A DNA stretch of 43,534 bases from Bdellovibrionales bacterium (GTDB lineage Bacteria; Bdellovibrionota; Bdellovibrionia; Bdellovibrionales; UBA1609): positions 1 through 43,534 of the forward strand of contig JAKUPT010000015.1 of the NCBI GenBank assembly GCA_022450595.1, in the 5' to 3' direction. Position numbers and translations under genes: made by a program. Of this stretch, positions 9,730-19,678 are shown in pieces. Each line of letters starts with the position of its first letter. The stretch's first letter is position 1. The notes under the pieces were generated by a model. That model was not told where the DNA came from. It ran no database searches and was given only the letters and a program-made list of their open reading frames with translations.

Positions 9730-11411
9730 CGGTGATAAATTCCTAAACCCTGTGGCTTAGCTCTTGATCCCTCAGCACTGAAGTCTTTTGCCACAGTCTT
9801 GATTTGCTCTAAGCTATAGCTTTGCTCTAGCATTGGCTTCTCAGGTGTTGAAGCCAGATGCAATGTTTGTGTGGGAAACGCAAACTCAATGCCTAAGTCT
9901 TTTGCCAATCTTACTACCTCTAACAATAAGTTTTGTCTTTGAATCAATTCGTCACTCCAAGTCGGAGTTTCAACAAAGCAGTAAAACAATATATTTAAAC
10001 TGCTGGGGCCAAAGTCATTAAAGACAATATGAAAGTTTTCTTTATTAGTATAAGGGTTGGCTAAAATAATATTTTTTATTCCCTCAAGGAAGGCTTCCAT
10101 TTTTTCAGGTGGCGTATCATATGTCACCCCTATTGTGGTTTTCACTCTGCGATACTGACGCTCACCCATGTTATCAATATTGATGGTTGCAAGTAGAGAG
10201 TTTGGAACTGTCATTAATGAGTTATAAAATGTTCGAATGCGAGTGGAACGAAATCCCACCTCAACAACAGTGCCGTCTACATTATTGTCGGCAACAATCC
10301 AGTCACCCACTTTAAATGGGCGGTCTATGATAATCATTATTGAACCAAAAAAATTAGCCGCAGTGTCTTTGGCCGCTAAGGCAAAAGCCAAACCCCCAAG
10401 CCCTAGACCTGCAAGTAAGGACATCACATTAAAGCCCATGTTTTGTATTACAAGCAAAACTCCAAAAACCGCCACAAAAACTTTTAAAGATTTTGCAACC
10501 ATAGGCACTAACTGGTCATCTAATGTGGTGTCTGTTTTTTTGGTGAGAAGTTCTAGTTTTTCAATAACAATATCTATAAGTTTATAAGCCGCCCAAACTA
10601 AACTTAAAGTAAATGTGGCTTTAATGGCGGCCATGAGTGTGGCATGGGGCCAGCCACTGATATCAATAAACTGCACACCTAGGTACCAAAAAGCACTGGC
10701 AACAAGCAGTCCAGAGGGCCCCTCTACTGAGACCAGAATTTTTTGCTTTTGTGAGCCGGACTTAAATACATGTTTAACAAGTTCTAAAATAAATTCTGTT
10801 ATCTTTTTTAAAATAAAACCAATGAGTAATAAAATGAATATCGCAATCCACTGCCACTTGGCCATCCCAAATAGATCTTCAGTCATCCAGTCAGGAAAGT
10901 GCTTTTTCCAAAATGGATCTTTATACATAGCTCCCTGACCACTGTCTTCTAAATAGGGGAGATGTTGAACTTTTTTATAAAACTCATGGGCACGCTCTAC
11001 CGTGTTAGCAGAAATTAAATAATCCCCCACACGGTCGCCTTCTTGAACCTGTCTGATGGTGATTTCTGTATCTTTGAGACGCCACTTTTTCACATCTGTT
11101 TCAGCAGGTATTTTTGAGTAATCAATCAGAATCACTCGATCGATGACTTCTTTTAAAAAGATCGCGGCCTTTTTGGCGTCTTGAGATCGACTTTCTTTGG
11201 GAATTTCTGATAAATCCATACAGCGAATCGCGTCCTCAATTCTGGACTGTAACTGCTTATCATTTTGTTTTATTCCTTTTTTGTAATCGTTCATAGCTGT
11301 TATAAACGATTTCATAGTGTCACGAGGATGATCCAGTTTAAGGGGAGCTAAAAGCGAAGCATTGGCAGATATAAAAAATAAGAAAATAAGATTAAATATA
11401 AGTAGTTTCAT
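9726..11411 (-). CDS. MscS-family mechanosensitive ion channel
   Basis: GLGLGGLAFALAAKDTAANFFGSIMIIIDRPFKVGDWI...VGFRSTRIRTFYNSLMTVPNSLL; N-terminal signal peptide and TM helices. Confidence 0.95.
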   Translation of the reverse strand: MKLLIFNLIFLFFISANASLLAPLKLDHPRDTMKSFITAMNDYKKGIKQNDKQLQSRIEDAIRCMDLSEIPKESRSQDAKKAAIFLKEVIDRVILIDYSKIPAETDVKKWRLKDTEITIRQVQEGDRVGDYLISANTVERAHEFYKKVQHLPYLEDSGQGAMYKDPFWKKHFPDWMTEDLFGMAKWQWIAIFILLLIGFILKKITEFILELVKHVFKSGSQKQKILVSVEGPSGLLVASAFWYLGVQFIDISGWPHATLMAAIKATFTLSLVWAAYKLIDIVIEKLELLTKKTDTTLDDQLVPMVAKSLKVFVAVFGVLLVIQNMGFNVMSLLAGLGLGGLAFALAAKDTAANFFGSIMIIIDRPFKVGDWIVADNNVDGTVVEVGFRSTRIRTFYNSLMTVPNSLLATINIDNMGERQYRRVKTTIGVTYDTPPEKMEAFLEGIKNIILANPYTNKENFHIVFNDFGPSSLNILFYCFVETPTWSDELIQRQNLLLEVVRLAKDLGIEFAFPTQTLHLASTPEKPMLEQSYSLEQIKTVAKDFSAEGSRAKPQGLGIYHR

Positions 11412-11436
11412 AAAATTCTCCTGATAAGTTTACTTA

Positions 11437-12102
11437 TCAATCTTTAAAGCAGCATTCAATAAGATGTGTTCTTTTTGGTGTTAAGGGCCATAAAAAGTAG
11501 CTCTTGTTGCTACACCAGTTAGAGATATCTTGAGTCTGATGATCAATCACCTCAGAGTGGGGATGAAGTGAGCTTTTTAGATAGGCTTTAAGGTCTGAGT
11601 CAGCCTTTGGTGCTTCAAGCTCTTGAGTTTTTTGATCATTGGTGTACCAAGAGTAGACATCGTGAAAACTAGCCCAGCTTTTCTTTTTTAAATATTTTTT
11701 TAAAAGTTCATTATGGGCTTCAATTTCGCTAGAGTTCATTGTGGCAGTTATTTGACCTAAAAGATTAGAAAACAGCAAGCTGTCGTGGTTTTCAGTCATA
11801 TGTTTAAAAAAGTCTTGAGTTTTCCAGTTTGTTTTGAGTTTATGATTTTTATAAAAAAACCAATGAGCCAAAGGGTCTAAATCATAGCAGGTTAAATTTT
11901 CAAACTTATTTAAAAACTCAGTAGAAAGGCAGTACCCCCCGCTGGGGCCAACAATAGTTAAATTTAAGCTTTTGGGATTCCACTGGTTTAAAAACTGATT
12001 GAGCTGCTGTTTGAACTCTTGCCAAGATGTTTTATGGCGAAAGGCTTTAATGTGATATTGAAGTCCGCCGGACAGAGTTATTGTTTTTTTTAGATTGCTC
12101 AT
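11437..12102 (-). CDS. hypothetical protein, possibly SAM-methyltransferase-like fold
   Basis: LNLTIVGPSGGYCLSTEFLNKFENLTCYDLDPLAHW resembles motif I/II of Rossmann methyltransferases; otherwise unrecognised. Confidence 0.5.
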   Translation of the reverse strand: MSNLKKTITLSGGLQYHIKAFRHKTSWQEFKQQLNQFLNQWNPKSLNLTIVGPSGGYCLSTEFLNKFENLTCYDLDPLAHWFFYKNHKLKTNWKTQDFFKHMTENHDSLLFSNLLGQITATMNSSEIEAHNELLKKYLKKKSWASFHDVYSWYTNDQKTQELEAPKADSDLKAYLKSSLHPHSEVIDHQTQDISNWCSNKSYFLWPLTPKRTHLIECCFKD

Positions 12103-12129
12103 GGGAAATCCATTTCTTAGACTTCGTTT

Positions 12130-12858
12130 ATGGGTTCAACAGAAATCATATTAACAATTGCAGCATTTGTCACATCTTGTATTTCGGGGGCCATTGGTAT
12201 GGCAGGGGGCATGTTACTTTTAACAGCCATGTTGCCTTTTTTTCCGCCCACGGTTTTGATCCCCCTCCACGGCAGTGTGCAGTTGGTCTCAAATGGATTT
12301 CGACTGTCTTTAAATTATAAAGCCCTTAAAAAAGATATTTTTATTTTAGCTTTTTTAGGCTCATTTATCGGAGCTTTTTTTGCTGAAAAAATTATTTGGA
12401 ACGTGCAAGGGGAATACTACCAGTTGATTTTGGCAGGCTTTATTATATTTATCACCTGGATGCCGAAATTCAGAAACAGTTGGAACTTTCCGGGACGATT
12501 TTTTATTTTGGGGGGCTTTTCAAGTTTTGCCTCCATAGTTTTTGGTATCACAGGACCTCTTTTAGCACCGTTTTTTTTATCTGAGAATTTAAGACCTCAA
12601 CAAATTGTTGCCACTAAGGCTTCGATTCAATTTGTGGGACATATTTTAAAGTTGAGCATTTATGCCTACTCTGGTTTTGCCTTTCATCAGTACTTTCATA
12701 TTTTAGTACCAATGATTTTAGCTGTTCTATTGGGCACATGGCTGGGGAAGAAGCTATTATTCAAAATGAATGAAAAGCTTTTTAAGCTGATCTTCAAGTG
12801 GGTGATCACGGCGGTTGCAAGTTATATATTGTTTAAAACTCTTTATGGACTGATTTAG
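12130..12858 (+). CDS. TauE/SafE-family membrane permease
   Basis: AFVTSCISGAIGMAGGMLLLTAMLPFFPPTVLIPLHGSVQLVSNGFR... multi-TM. Confidence 0.9.
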   Translation: MGSTEIILTIAAFVTSCISGAIGMAGGMLLLTAMLPFFPPTVLIPLHGSVQLVSNGFRLSLNYKALKKDIFILAFLGSFIGAFFAEKIIWNVQGEYYQLILAGFIIFITWMPKFRNSWNFPGRFFILGGFSSFASIVFGITGPLLAPFFLSENLRPQQIVATKASIQFVGHILKLSIYAYSGFAFHQYFHILVPMILAVLLGTWLGKKLLFKMNEKLFKLIFKWVITAVASYILFKTLYGLI

Positions 12859-12866
12859 GAGAGGTA

Positions 12867-13514
12867 ATGAATAAGATTTCAAATTATATACTACTTGCAG
12901 CTTTTGCAATTCCTTTTAAGGCTTCCGAGTGGCAGACCTTAAGTTATTCAAGTCTTCCTGAGCACAAGTTGGAATTTAAAACTGACTCACTTCATGTGGG
13001 AGTCAAAAAATCAGCTATGCCATTAATTTACCCGTTAAAAGCTAAGCCTAAGGTCAGCTCCATATGCCTAAGAGGAGTTAAAAAAGGACACATCAATTTA
13101 GAAGACCCAAAAAAGCAAGGCCAAGAAGGCTTAGATGACTTTGCTATCCGTTTAGGATTAGTGGAAAAAGGCAACGAAACTCTTAACTGGTTTCAAAAAA
13201 AGATCGCAGCCAGCTGGGTACTAAAGCTTTTCTCCCTTGCTGAAAAAGATGAGGGCATTAATAAGATTCATTTTTTTACAGCCGCTCAAGACAAGTCTTT
13301 AGTGGGAAATGAGCGAGAGCATCCCTTGGGGAAAGGGCTTATGCTTGAAAAAAACATATGGCACTTAGATAAGTCACAAAAGGAGTTTGAGTTCAGTTAT
13401 AAGCTTGATAAACCTATTGAGAGTTTAGCCATTTGGCTATCTATTGATGGGGACGACACAAAGTCCTCCTATGAAATAGATATTAAAAGTTTAAGTTTAA
13501 ACTGCTTGGATTAA
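12867..13514 (+). CDS. hypothetical exported protein
   Basis: ORF with signal peptide-like N-terminus; no family confidently recognised. Confidence 0.6.
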   Translation: MNKISNYILLAAFAIPFKASEWQTLSYSSLPEHKLEFKTDSLHVGVKKSAMPLIYPLKAKPKVSSICLRGVKKGHINLEDPKKQGQEGLDDFAIRLGLVEKGNETLNWFQKKIAASWVLKLFSLAEKDEGINKIHFFTAAQDKSLVGNEREHPLGKGLMLEKNIWHLDKSQKEFEFSYKLDKPIESLAIWLSIDGDDTKSSYEIDIKSLSLNCLD

Positions 13515-13951
13515 TTAAGCTCTATTGTGAACATAAATATAAAGCCCAAGCTTCTAAAAACAAAAGCCGACACCCCTAAAGGCAGGTGCACTTTTTTGAT
13601 TTTTGCATTTGGCTTTAGGTACATCTTCCACCCTGTTATCAGTAAGGGGATGTACAAAACTGTGGCCAAGGTGGAGAATCCAATATGGGCCTGCTCAGGC
13701 CAACTTAAGTTAAAGCTCAGTGCCGTGTCGCTCGCTTGACGTTGATACTCTAAAGTTAGTACTAAGCCTAAATCAATCAAAATACCCGTGTTCATAAGGC
13801 GTATGTGCTGAAGCTTATTGGATTTTCGCACTAAAAAGCCCCAAACTATTAAAAAATAAGATAGACTTGCAAGGCTCATATAGATATTTGAAGTATAGCT
13901 AAAGATAAATATTAATAAAACTATGCCAACAGCTAATAAGTATTTCTTCAT
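13511..13951 (-). CDS. small integral membrane protein (DUF420-like?)
   Basis: 146 aa, about 4 TM segments with spaced His (LQHIRLM, QAHIGF, KVHLPLG). Confidence 0.55.
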   Translation of the reverse strand: MKKYLLAVGIVLLIFIFSYTSNIYMSLASLSYFLIVWGFLVRKSNKLQHIRLMNTGILIDLGLVLTLEYQRQASDTALSFNLSWPEQAHIGFSTLATVLYIPLLITGWKMYLKPNAKIKKVHLPLGVSAFVFRSLGFIFMFTIELN

Positions 13952-14056
13952 TTCACATCACTCACAGGGGTTTATTTGTGGCTATAACTAACGAGCCCAA
14001 GCTCTCAGGTCAATATTTATAGTCTGCTTTAGTGTTTTTACCATTTTTGCTGTATT

Positions 14057-14683
14057 GTGTTTAAATTATGTGGAGGCTTTATGAGCGAAGTTTTTAATAT
14101 CATTGATTATGTGGGGACCGTTGTTTTTGCAATTACTGGCGCTTCAATTGCAGCCAGTATTAAGTTTGATTTTTTTGGAATGCTGTTTTTGGCCTTTTTA
14201 ACAGCTGTTGGAGGAGGAACAGTTAGAGACCTTATTATCTCAGAGCCTGTGTTTTGGACACAAGACCCAATATATTTGTACCTAATATTTGTAGCCACAT
14301 TTTCCACATTTTTTCTTAAAAGCTTTTACGAAAAGCAGTCGTCGCTTTTGTACTTTTTAGACACCTTAGGGGTGGCAACCTTTGTCGTGATTGGTACTCA
14401 AAAGACCTTGCTATTAGACTTCAACCAAGAGACGGCCTTTATTATGGGCACCATAAGTGCCGTTTTAGGTGGGATATTAAGATCCGCTTTTAGTGGTGAA
14501 TTTTCAATTTTATCGAATCGAGAGCTTTATGCCACACTGGCTGCAGCAGCATCATTGCTTTTTATTGTTTTAAGCGCAGCTGAGGTTAACTTGAATTTAT
14601 CAGCATCTGTCACAATCATATTTACTTTTGTAATACGTCATTTAGCTACAAAGTTTGGGATAAAGTTACCAACAGCTAAGTAA
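14057..14683 (+). CDS. TRIC/UPF0126-family membrane protein (YadS/YicG-like); start probably ATG 14081
   Basis: IIDYVGTVVFAITGASIAASIKFDFFGMLFLAFLTAVGGGTVRDLIISEPVFWTQDP: repeat family hallmark. Confidence 0.9.
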   Translation: MFKLCGGFMSEVFNIIDYVGTVVFAITGASIAASIKFDFFGMLFLAFLTAVGGGTVRDLIISEPVFWTQDPIYLYLIFVATFSTFFLKSFYEKQSSLLYFLDTLGVATFVVIGTQKTLLLDFNQETAFIMGTISAVLGGILRSAFSGEFSILSNRELYATLAAAASLLFIVLSAAEVNLNLSASVTIIFTFVIRHLATKFGIKLPTAK

Positions 14684-14686
14684 TAG

Positions 14687-15205
14687 TTAAGTTTTACGTA
14701 AGTCTGTAATAAATTCTTTTAGATCTGGGTCAATTTTTTTGTTAATGCTTTTAATATGAGTTCGAAGTGTGTTTTCAGTAATATTTAGATCCTTAGATAT
14801 ACTGTTATTGCTTTTACCTTCAATTAAGCAATTTAAAACTTTTTGTTCTTTTTTTGTTAATTGGTATTTGTCTAACTGTTCGTTTAAATAATCAAGTTCA
14901 TCATCTTTTTGATATGAGATAATACTATTGTAAACTTTAGTCGATATGGTTGTAACGTCAAATAAGCTTTTATTTACTTTTAGGTTTTTATATAATCGCA
15001 TTCCTTGTTTAATATTAGAGTCTGTATTTGGAAAGTCACCGCAGATCTTAAAAGAATTTTTTTGACAAAAAGTCCCAAATTGGTTTCCGCAATAACACAA
15101 ACAACTATTGTTTTGGTAAATGATATTACCAGATTTATTTAATATACATACAGATATTTTTTCATCGTCTATCAGCTTCAACAGGTCTTTGCTACCAGTG
15201 TACAT
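14687..15205 (-). CDS. PAS-like, Cys-rich LuxR-family transcriptional regulator
   Basis: N-terminal VCILNKSGNIIYQNNSCLCYCGNQFGTFCQKNSFKICGDF; C-terminal HTH YQLTKKEQKVLNCLIEGKSNNSISKDLNITENTLRTHIKSINKKI. Confidence 0.8.
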   Translation of the reverse strand: MYTGSKDLLKLIDDEKISVCILNKSGNIIYQNNSCLCYCGNQFGTFCQKNSFKICGDFPNTDSNIKQGMRLYKNLKVNKSLFDVTTISTKVYNSIISYQKDDELDYLNEQLDKYQLTKKEQKVLNCLIEGKSNNSISKDLNITENTLRTHIKSINKKIDPDLKEFITDLRKT

Positions 15206-15309
15206 AAAATTAACCCAAATTTAGAACAGTTATATGTTTATTATGTAAATTATTAATCAAAGTCAATTGTCTTAATGTCCAGCTCCATTATTAATAGTGG
15301 CTTTCACCA

Positions 15310-15317
15310 GGGGGGGG
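15310..15317 (+). repeat. G8 homopolymer in divergent luxR/cheA intergenic region, flanked by TCACC...GGTGA
   Basis: TTCACCAGGGGGGGGTGATCT read directly. Confidence 0.85.
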
Positions 15318-15422
15318 TGATCTAAAAAAGATCTAGTTTTAAATTTTCTTCCTGTTAATTTTATAAACAATGACGATACTTAATCTTGTAAATAAATTTT
15401 AGACTAGTTTAGGGTATGTTTA

Positions 15423-17588
15423 ATGAATGAAGATTTTAAAGAACTATTAGAAGACTTTGTCACTGAGTCTTTAGAGCTGTTGTCAGAAGCAAACAATGCG
15501 CTAATTGAGCTTGAAAAATCACCTCATGACAAAAAGCAAATTGATTGTGTTTTCCGGGGTGTGCATTCCATCAAAGGTGCTGCGGCTTTAATGGGGCTTA
15601 GTAAAATTGAAGAATTATCTCATCTATGGGAAGAGTTGCTGAATAAAATCCGAGAAGGGTCTTTACATATTAATGAAAACTTAACAGATACTTTTTTAAT
15701 GGCTGCCGATATCCTTGAGAAAATTTTATTAAATTTAAAAAAAACAGGTGACGAAGGCAATTATGATATCTCTGAGGTATTAGAACTTTTTAAAAACAGT
15801 TTTAACTCTGAAAAAATAAAGAGTGAAACCCGTGAGAGTGTGCCGCAAAAAATAACACTCCAAAATAATTCACCGTCTTCAACTGCTAGTATGGAAATTA
15901 TCGATTCGCATATTAAAGTAGACATAAATACTTTAGATAAAATTATGAATTTAATTTCTGAATTAGCTTTAACTAGAAATCAACTCATAACTAGAGACGA
16001 TTTGAAAGAAAACTTATATGTCTCAAAAAGCTTAAAAAACTTAAACACATTGACCTCAGATCTGCAACAAATGGTGATGAAAACCCGAATGCAGCCAATT
16101 TCAACTTTATGGAATAGATACCCAAAAATGATAAGAGATTTGTCAAAAAATCTAGGCAAAAAAATATCTATTAAAATGGAAGGTCAAGAGACCGAACTCG
16201 ACAGGTCGCTTATTGAAGCTATTAAAGATCCTTTAGTTCATTTAATAAGAAATGCTGCTGACCATGCCATTGAAATGCCTGAAGAGAGAACTGCTAATAG
16301 TAAACAGATAGAGGGTGAAATAATATTACGTGCTTATCATAAAAGTGGAAAAGTTAATATTGAAATACAAGATGATGGCAAAGGAATCAGTTTAGAGTCT
16401 GTTAAGAAAAAAGCCATTGATAAAAATTTATATACTTCAGAAGAGTTGGAAAAATTATCGGATAAAGAAATATTAGATATAATTTTTATGCCAGGTTTTT
16501 CAACAAAAGATCAAGCAACCACAATCTCCGGACGAGGAGTTGGTATGGATGTTGTTAAAACCAACATCCAAGCTATTGGTGGAACAATTGAGCTGAATAG
16601 TATTATGGGTAAAGGAGCTTGTGTGAAAATTAAAGTTCCATTAACTCTATCTATATTGCCAGCACTCATTGTTAAAAGTGCTGATAATACATTTGCAATC
16701 CCTCAGACTCATCTTGTTGAATTAATACACATTAAAGAAGATAAAATTAATACAATAATTGAAGAGGTGAATGGCTCATTAGTTTTAAGATCACGAGGCA
16801 AGCTACTTCCATTAATAAGCTTACAACAAATCACAAGTACGAAGAATTTTGATAAAACTGAATTGGTAGAAGATCAGGACCTTAAAGTTGTTGTATTGCA
16901 GTCAGATGAGAAATTATTCGCACTTATAGTTGATGAAATAAGTGATACTTTAGAAATTGTAGTAAAACCGTTAGATCGCCTTTTGCAACATATTCCAATA
17001 TATTCTGGAGTAACTATAGTTGGGCAAGATACAGTTGGTTTAATTGTTGATGTGGGAGGTTTGGCGAAATCATTAAATCTTTCTAAAAACCAGAAAGATA
17101 TTAGTTGTAAGGTTAATGATGAAGATTATGTGAACTCCAAAAATAATAATTTTGTAGGTTTAGTTACGTTTTTGAATTCTAACAATAATTTAATGGCACT
17201 TCCCATTGAGGATATATCCAGAATTGAAAAGATCAATACATCTATATTTCAAAAAATAGGTAATAAGGCCTATATTCACTATAATGAAAAAATTCTTCCT
17301 GTTTTTAATTTAAGCGATATATTTGATGAATTAAAACCGACCGCAGCAGAAGATTCCATAACATTACTGATATATGAAGATGTAGATTTTAGTTTTGGAA
17401 TAGTTGTTGATAAGCTTTCGGATATTCTTACTGTTAACCAAGATTCATACATTAAAGATGAGTGTCGACTTGGAGTAGATGCAAAGCTTGTTATTAATAA
17501 TAAAATTATAGAAGTAATTGATCTATCAAAATTTAAACAACTAGTTAACAACAATAATAATACAGCTCACAATAGGGTGGCTTTATGA
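15423..17588 (+). CDS. cheA: chemotaxis histidine kinase CheA, lacking an obvious P2 domain, with two tandem C-terminal CheW-like domains
   Basis: P1 VFRGVHSIKGAAALMGLSKIEELSHLWE; P3 INTLDKIMNLISELALTRNQL; P4 VHLIRNAADHAIE...GRGVGMDVVKTNIQAIGG; then two CheW-like modules. Confidence 0.95.
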   Translation: MNEDFKELLEDFVTESLELLSEANNALIELEKSPHDKKQIDCVFRGVHSIKGAAALMGLSKIEELSHLWEELLNKIREGSLHINENLTDTFLMAADILEKILLNLKKTGDEGNYDISEVLELFKNSFNSEKIKSETRESVPQKITLQNNSPSSTASMEIIDSHIKVDINTLDKIMNLISELALTRNQLITRDDLKENLYVSKSLKNLNTLTSDLQQMVMKTRMQPISTLWNRYPKMIRDLSKNLGKKISIKMEGQETELDRSLIEAIKDPLVHLIRNAADHAIEMPEERTANSKQIEGEIILRAYHKSGKVNIEIQDDGKGISLESVKKKAIDKNLYTSEELEKLSDKEILDIIFMPGFSTKDQATTISGRGVGMDVVKTNIQAIGGTIELNSIMGKGACVKIKVPLTLSILPALIVKSADNTFAIPQTHLVELIHIKEDKINTIIEEVNGSLVLRSRGKLLPLISLQQITSTKNFDKTELVEDQDLKVVVLQSDEKLFALIVDEISDTLEIVVKPLDRLLQHIPIYSGVTIVGQDTVGLIVDVGGLAKSLNLSKNQKDISCKVNDEDYVNSKNNNFVGLVTFLNSNNNLMALPIEDISRIEKINTSIFQKIGNKAYIHYNEKILPVFNLSDIFDELKPTAAEDSITLLIYEDVDFSFGIVVDKLSDILTVNQDSYIKDECRLGVDAKLVINNKIIEVIDLSKFKQLVNNNNNTAHNRVAL

Positions 17589-18055
17589 ATTCGTTTAAAA
17601 TTAGTAGCTTCTATATTGATAATTATTTATTTGGACTTAATGTTGGTCATATTCAAGAAATAATAAAGAGTCCAAAAATTACTCCAATCCCATCCTCAAG
17701 TGATTATATATGTGGACTTATTAATTTAAGAGGGCAAATACTTTCATGCATTGATCTGCGTTCGATGATGGCACTTGATAATTATAGTGAGTCAAAAAGT
17801 ATGAGTGTAATTGTCGATTCTGAAGATGTATTAATAAGTGTACTGGTAGATGATGTCTCTGAAATATTAGAAATCAATGATTATGACTATGAACAAACTC
17901 CAGATAACATTTCGAATAACATATCCAGATTTTTGCATGGTGTTTATCAGTTAAATTCTGGAATATTATTAGAGCTAGATATTAACAAAATTTTAAAATT
18001 TATTGAAAATTATGAAATTAAAAATTCTTTTAATAATAATATGAGGGGGGCATGA
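17585..18055 (+). CDS. cheW: chemotaxis coupling protein CheW
   Basis: [54 protein letters not shown]; overlaps cheA stop (ATGA). Confidence 0.94.
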   Translation: MNSFKISSFYIDNYLFGLNVGHIQEIIKSPKITPIPSSSDYICGLINLRGQILSCIDLRSMMALDNYSESKSMSVIVDSEDVLISVLVDDVSEILEINDYDYEQTPDNISNNISRFLHGVYQLNSGILLELDINKILKFIENYEIKNSFNNNMRGA

Positions 18056-19674
18056 TGAGTCAGGCTTTAGAACTAACAAAAAATTTAGGCATTGATGAGG
18101 AATCATTGAATAAAAGAAAAGAATTTATAAAGCTATCAAAGTCCGAAATGGATCTTTTAAAGGAGTTAATACCATGGGCTAAGGAAACGGCTCCAAAAAT
18201 TGCAAAGGAGTTCTACGACTGGCAGTTTAACTACTCAGGAACATTAGAGTTTTTTCAAAACTATTCAGAAAAAAAAGGGATGAGCTTACAGGCATTACGT
18301 GATCATCTTGAAAAAGCTCAAACAAATTACTTAATCACAGTATTTACAGGGGCAGAGGAAGAGTACGGTTTGTCGTATTTTGAATATAGACTTAAAGTAG
18401 GTAAAATTCATGATCAAATTAATCTTCCATTTAAGTTTTATATTGGAGCTTATATAGAGTTTCAAGCTTTGGTTCGAAAATATTTACAGAAAAAAATTAA
18501 AAGAGCCTCTGTTGCCTCAAAATATATCATCGCTATTGATAAAGTGTTTAACTATGACATTCAAGCCGTTGGGGACTCATTCTTAATGAGCACCATGGAA
18601 TCTATTGGCTTTAGTTTAGAGGGTATTCAGTCTGGTTTTGGCAAAGATAAAACAGAATCATTATCTGATATAAAAGATTCTGTTGATGTTTTAATTAAAC
18701 AGGCACAAGCCATTGCTGACGGTAATTTATCAGACCCAATTTTAACTAAAAGAATTCAAGGAGTGTTAGGTGAGTCCTTTGGTCGAGTGTCAGATAACTT
18801 AAATCAAATACTCACTGAAATAACACAATGCTCTAATTCTATTGCTTCATCTTCATTTGATTTAAATGAATTAAGCAAAAATATGACATCTCATGCAGAG
18901 GAGTTATCGTCACGAGCAAATAATGCCTCTACGGCTTCTGAAGAAGTGAGTCAAAGTACTCAAACTGTTGCTTCAGCCAGTGAAGAGATGTCAGCAAGTG
19001 TTCGTGAAATAGCATTAAATGTAAGCAAAGCCACAAAAATTTCAAATGAAGCCAGTATTGTAGCAAAAGATACAAACGCAGTAATCTCTGGATTAGAAAC
19101 TAGTAGTTCAGATATTGGTCGTATCATTAAAGTAATTACAGATATTGCGGACCAAACTAACTTGTTAGCACTTAATGCAACCATTGAAGCGGCACGAGCC
19201 GGTGAAGCAGGTAAAGGTTTTGCTGTTGTGGCAAACGAAGTTAAAGATCTTGCCAAACAAACAGCCGCAGCAACTGAAGAGATCAGTTCAAAAATCACAA
19301 CCATTCAATCTGACAGCAAAGAGGTTATTACAGCTATTGGAAAAATAAGTGAGATTATTGCCAATATTAATGATACTCAAACTTCTGTAGCTAGTGCTAT
19401 TGAAGAGCAGACAGCTACGACGAATGAAATTACAAGAAGTATTACTGAGGCTGCTAGAGGGAGTGAAGAAATATCGCAGAATATTCATGGAGTGGCTCAA
19501 GCTGCTAGTTCTACAAAAGATGGAGCAGACAAAACTGAGTTGTCTGCAGTTCAGCTAAGTGAACTGGCTGAGGCATTAAATAAAGCTATTTCTCATTTTA
19601 AAATTTTAACGAGTGATCAGGATAATATTAAAGTTTTAAATACAGATAGGCCTCAATTAAGAGTTTCGGTATAA
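18052..19674 (+). CDS. hemAT: globin-coupled methyl-accepting chemotaxis protein (HemAT-type aerotaxis transducer), soluble
   Basis: N-terminal protoglobin with [23 protein letters not shown] (proximal-His region), C-terminal MCP tip [48 protein letters not shown]; no TM segments. Confidence 0.92.
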   Translation: MMSQALELTKNLGIDEESLNKRKEFIKLSKSEMDLLKELIPWAKETAPKIAKEFYDWQFNYSGTLEFFQNYSEKKGMSLQALRDHLEKAQTNYLITVFTGAEEEYGLSYFEYRLKVGKIHDQINLPFKFYIGAYIEFQALVRKYLQKKIKRASVASKYIIAIDKVFNYDIQAVGDSFLMSTMESIGFSLEGIQSGFGKDKTESLSDIKDSVDVLIKQAQAIADGNLSDPILTKRIQGVLGESFGRVSDNLNQILTEITQCSNSIASSSFDLNELSKNMTSHAEELSSRANNASTASEEVSQSTQTVASASEEMSASVREIALNVSKATKISNEASIVAKDTNAVISGLETSSSDIGRIIKVITDIADQTNLLALNATIEAARAGEAGKGFAVVANEVKDLAKQTAAATEEISSKITTIQSDSKEVITAIGKISEIIANINDTQTSVASAIEEQTATTNEITRSITEAARGSEEISQNIHGVAQAASSTKDGADKTELSAVQLSELAEALNKAISHFKILTSDQDNIKVLNTDRPQLRVSV

Positions 19675-19678
19675 TGTT

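Noticed and set aside
10237-10938. Plus-strand ORFs opposite mscS (10237-10587, 10615-10938)
   Set aside because: Low-complexity Ser/Thr/Lys shadow translations of the MscS gene.
17279-19500. Minus-strand ORFs within cheA and hemAT (17279-17554, 18960-19304, 19288-19500)
   Set aside because: Antisense shadows of strong coding sequences.
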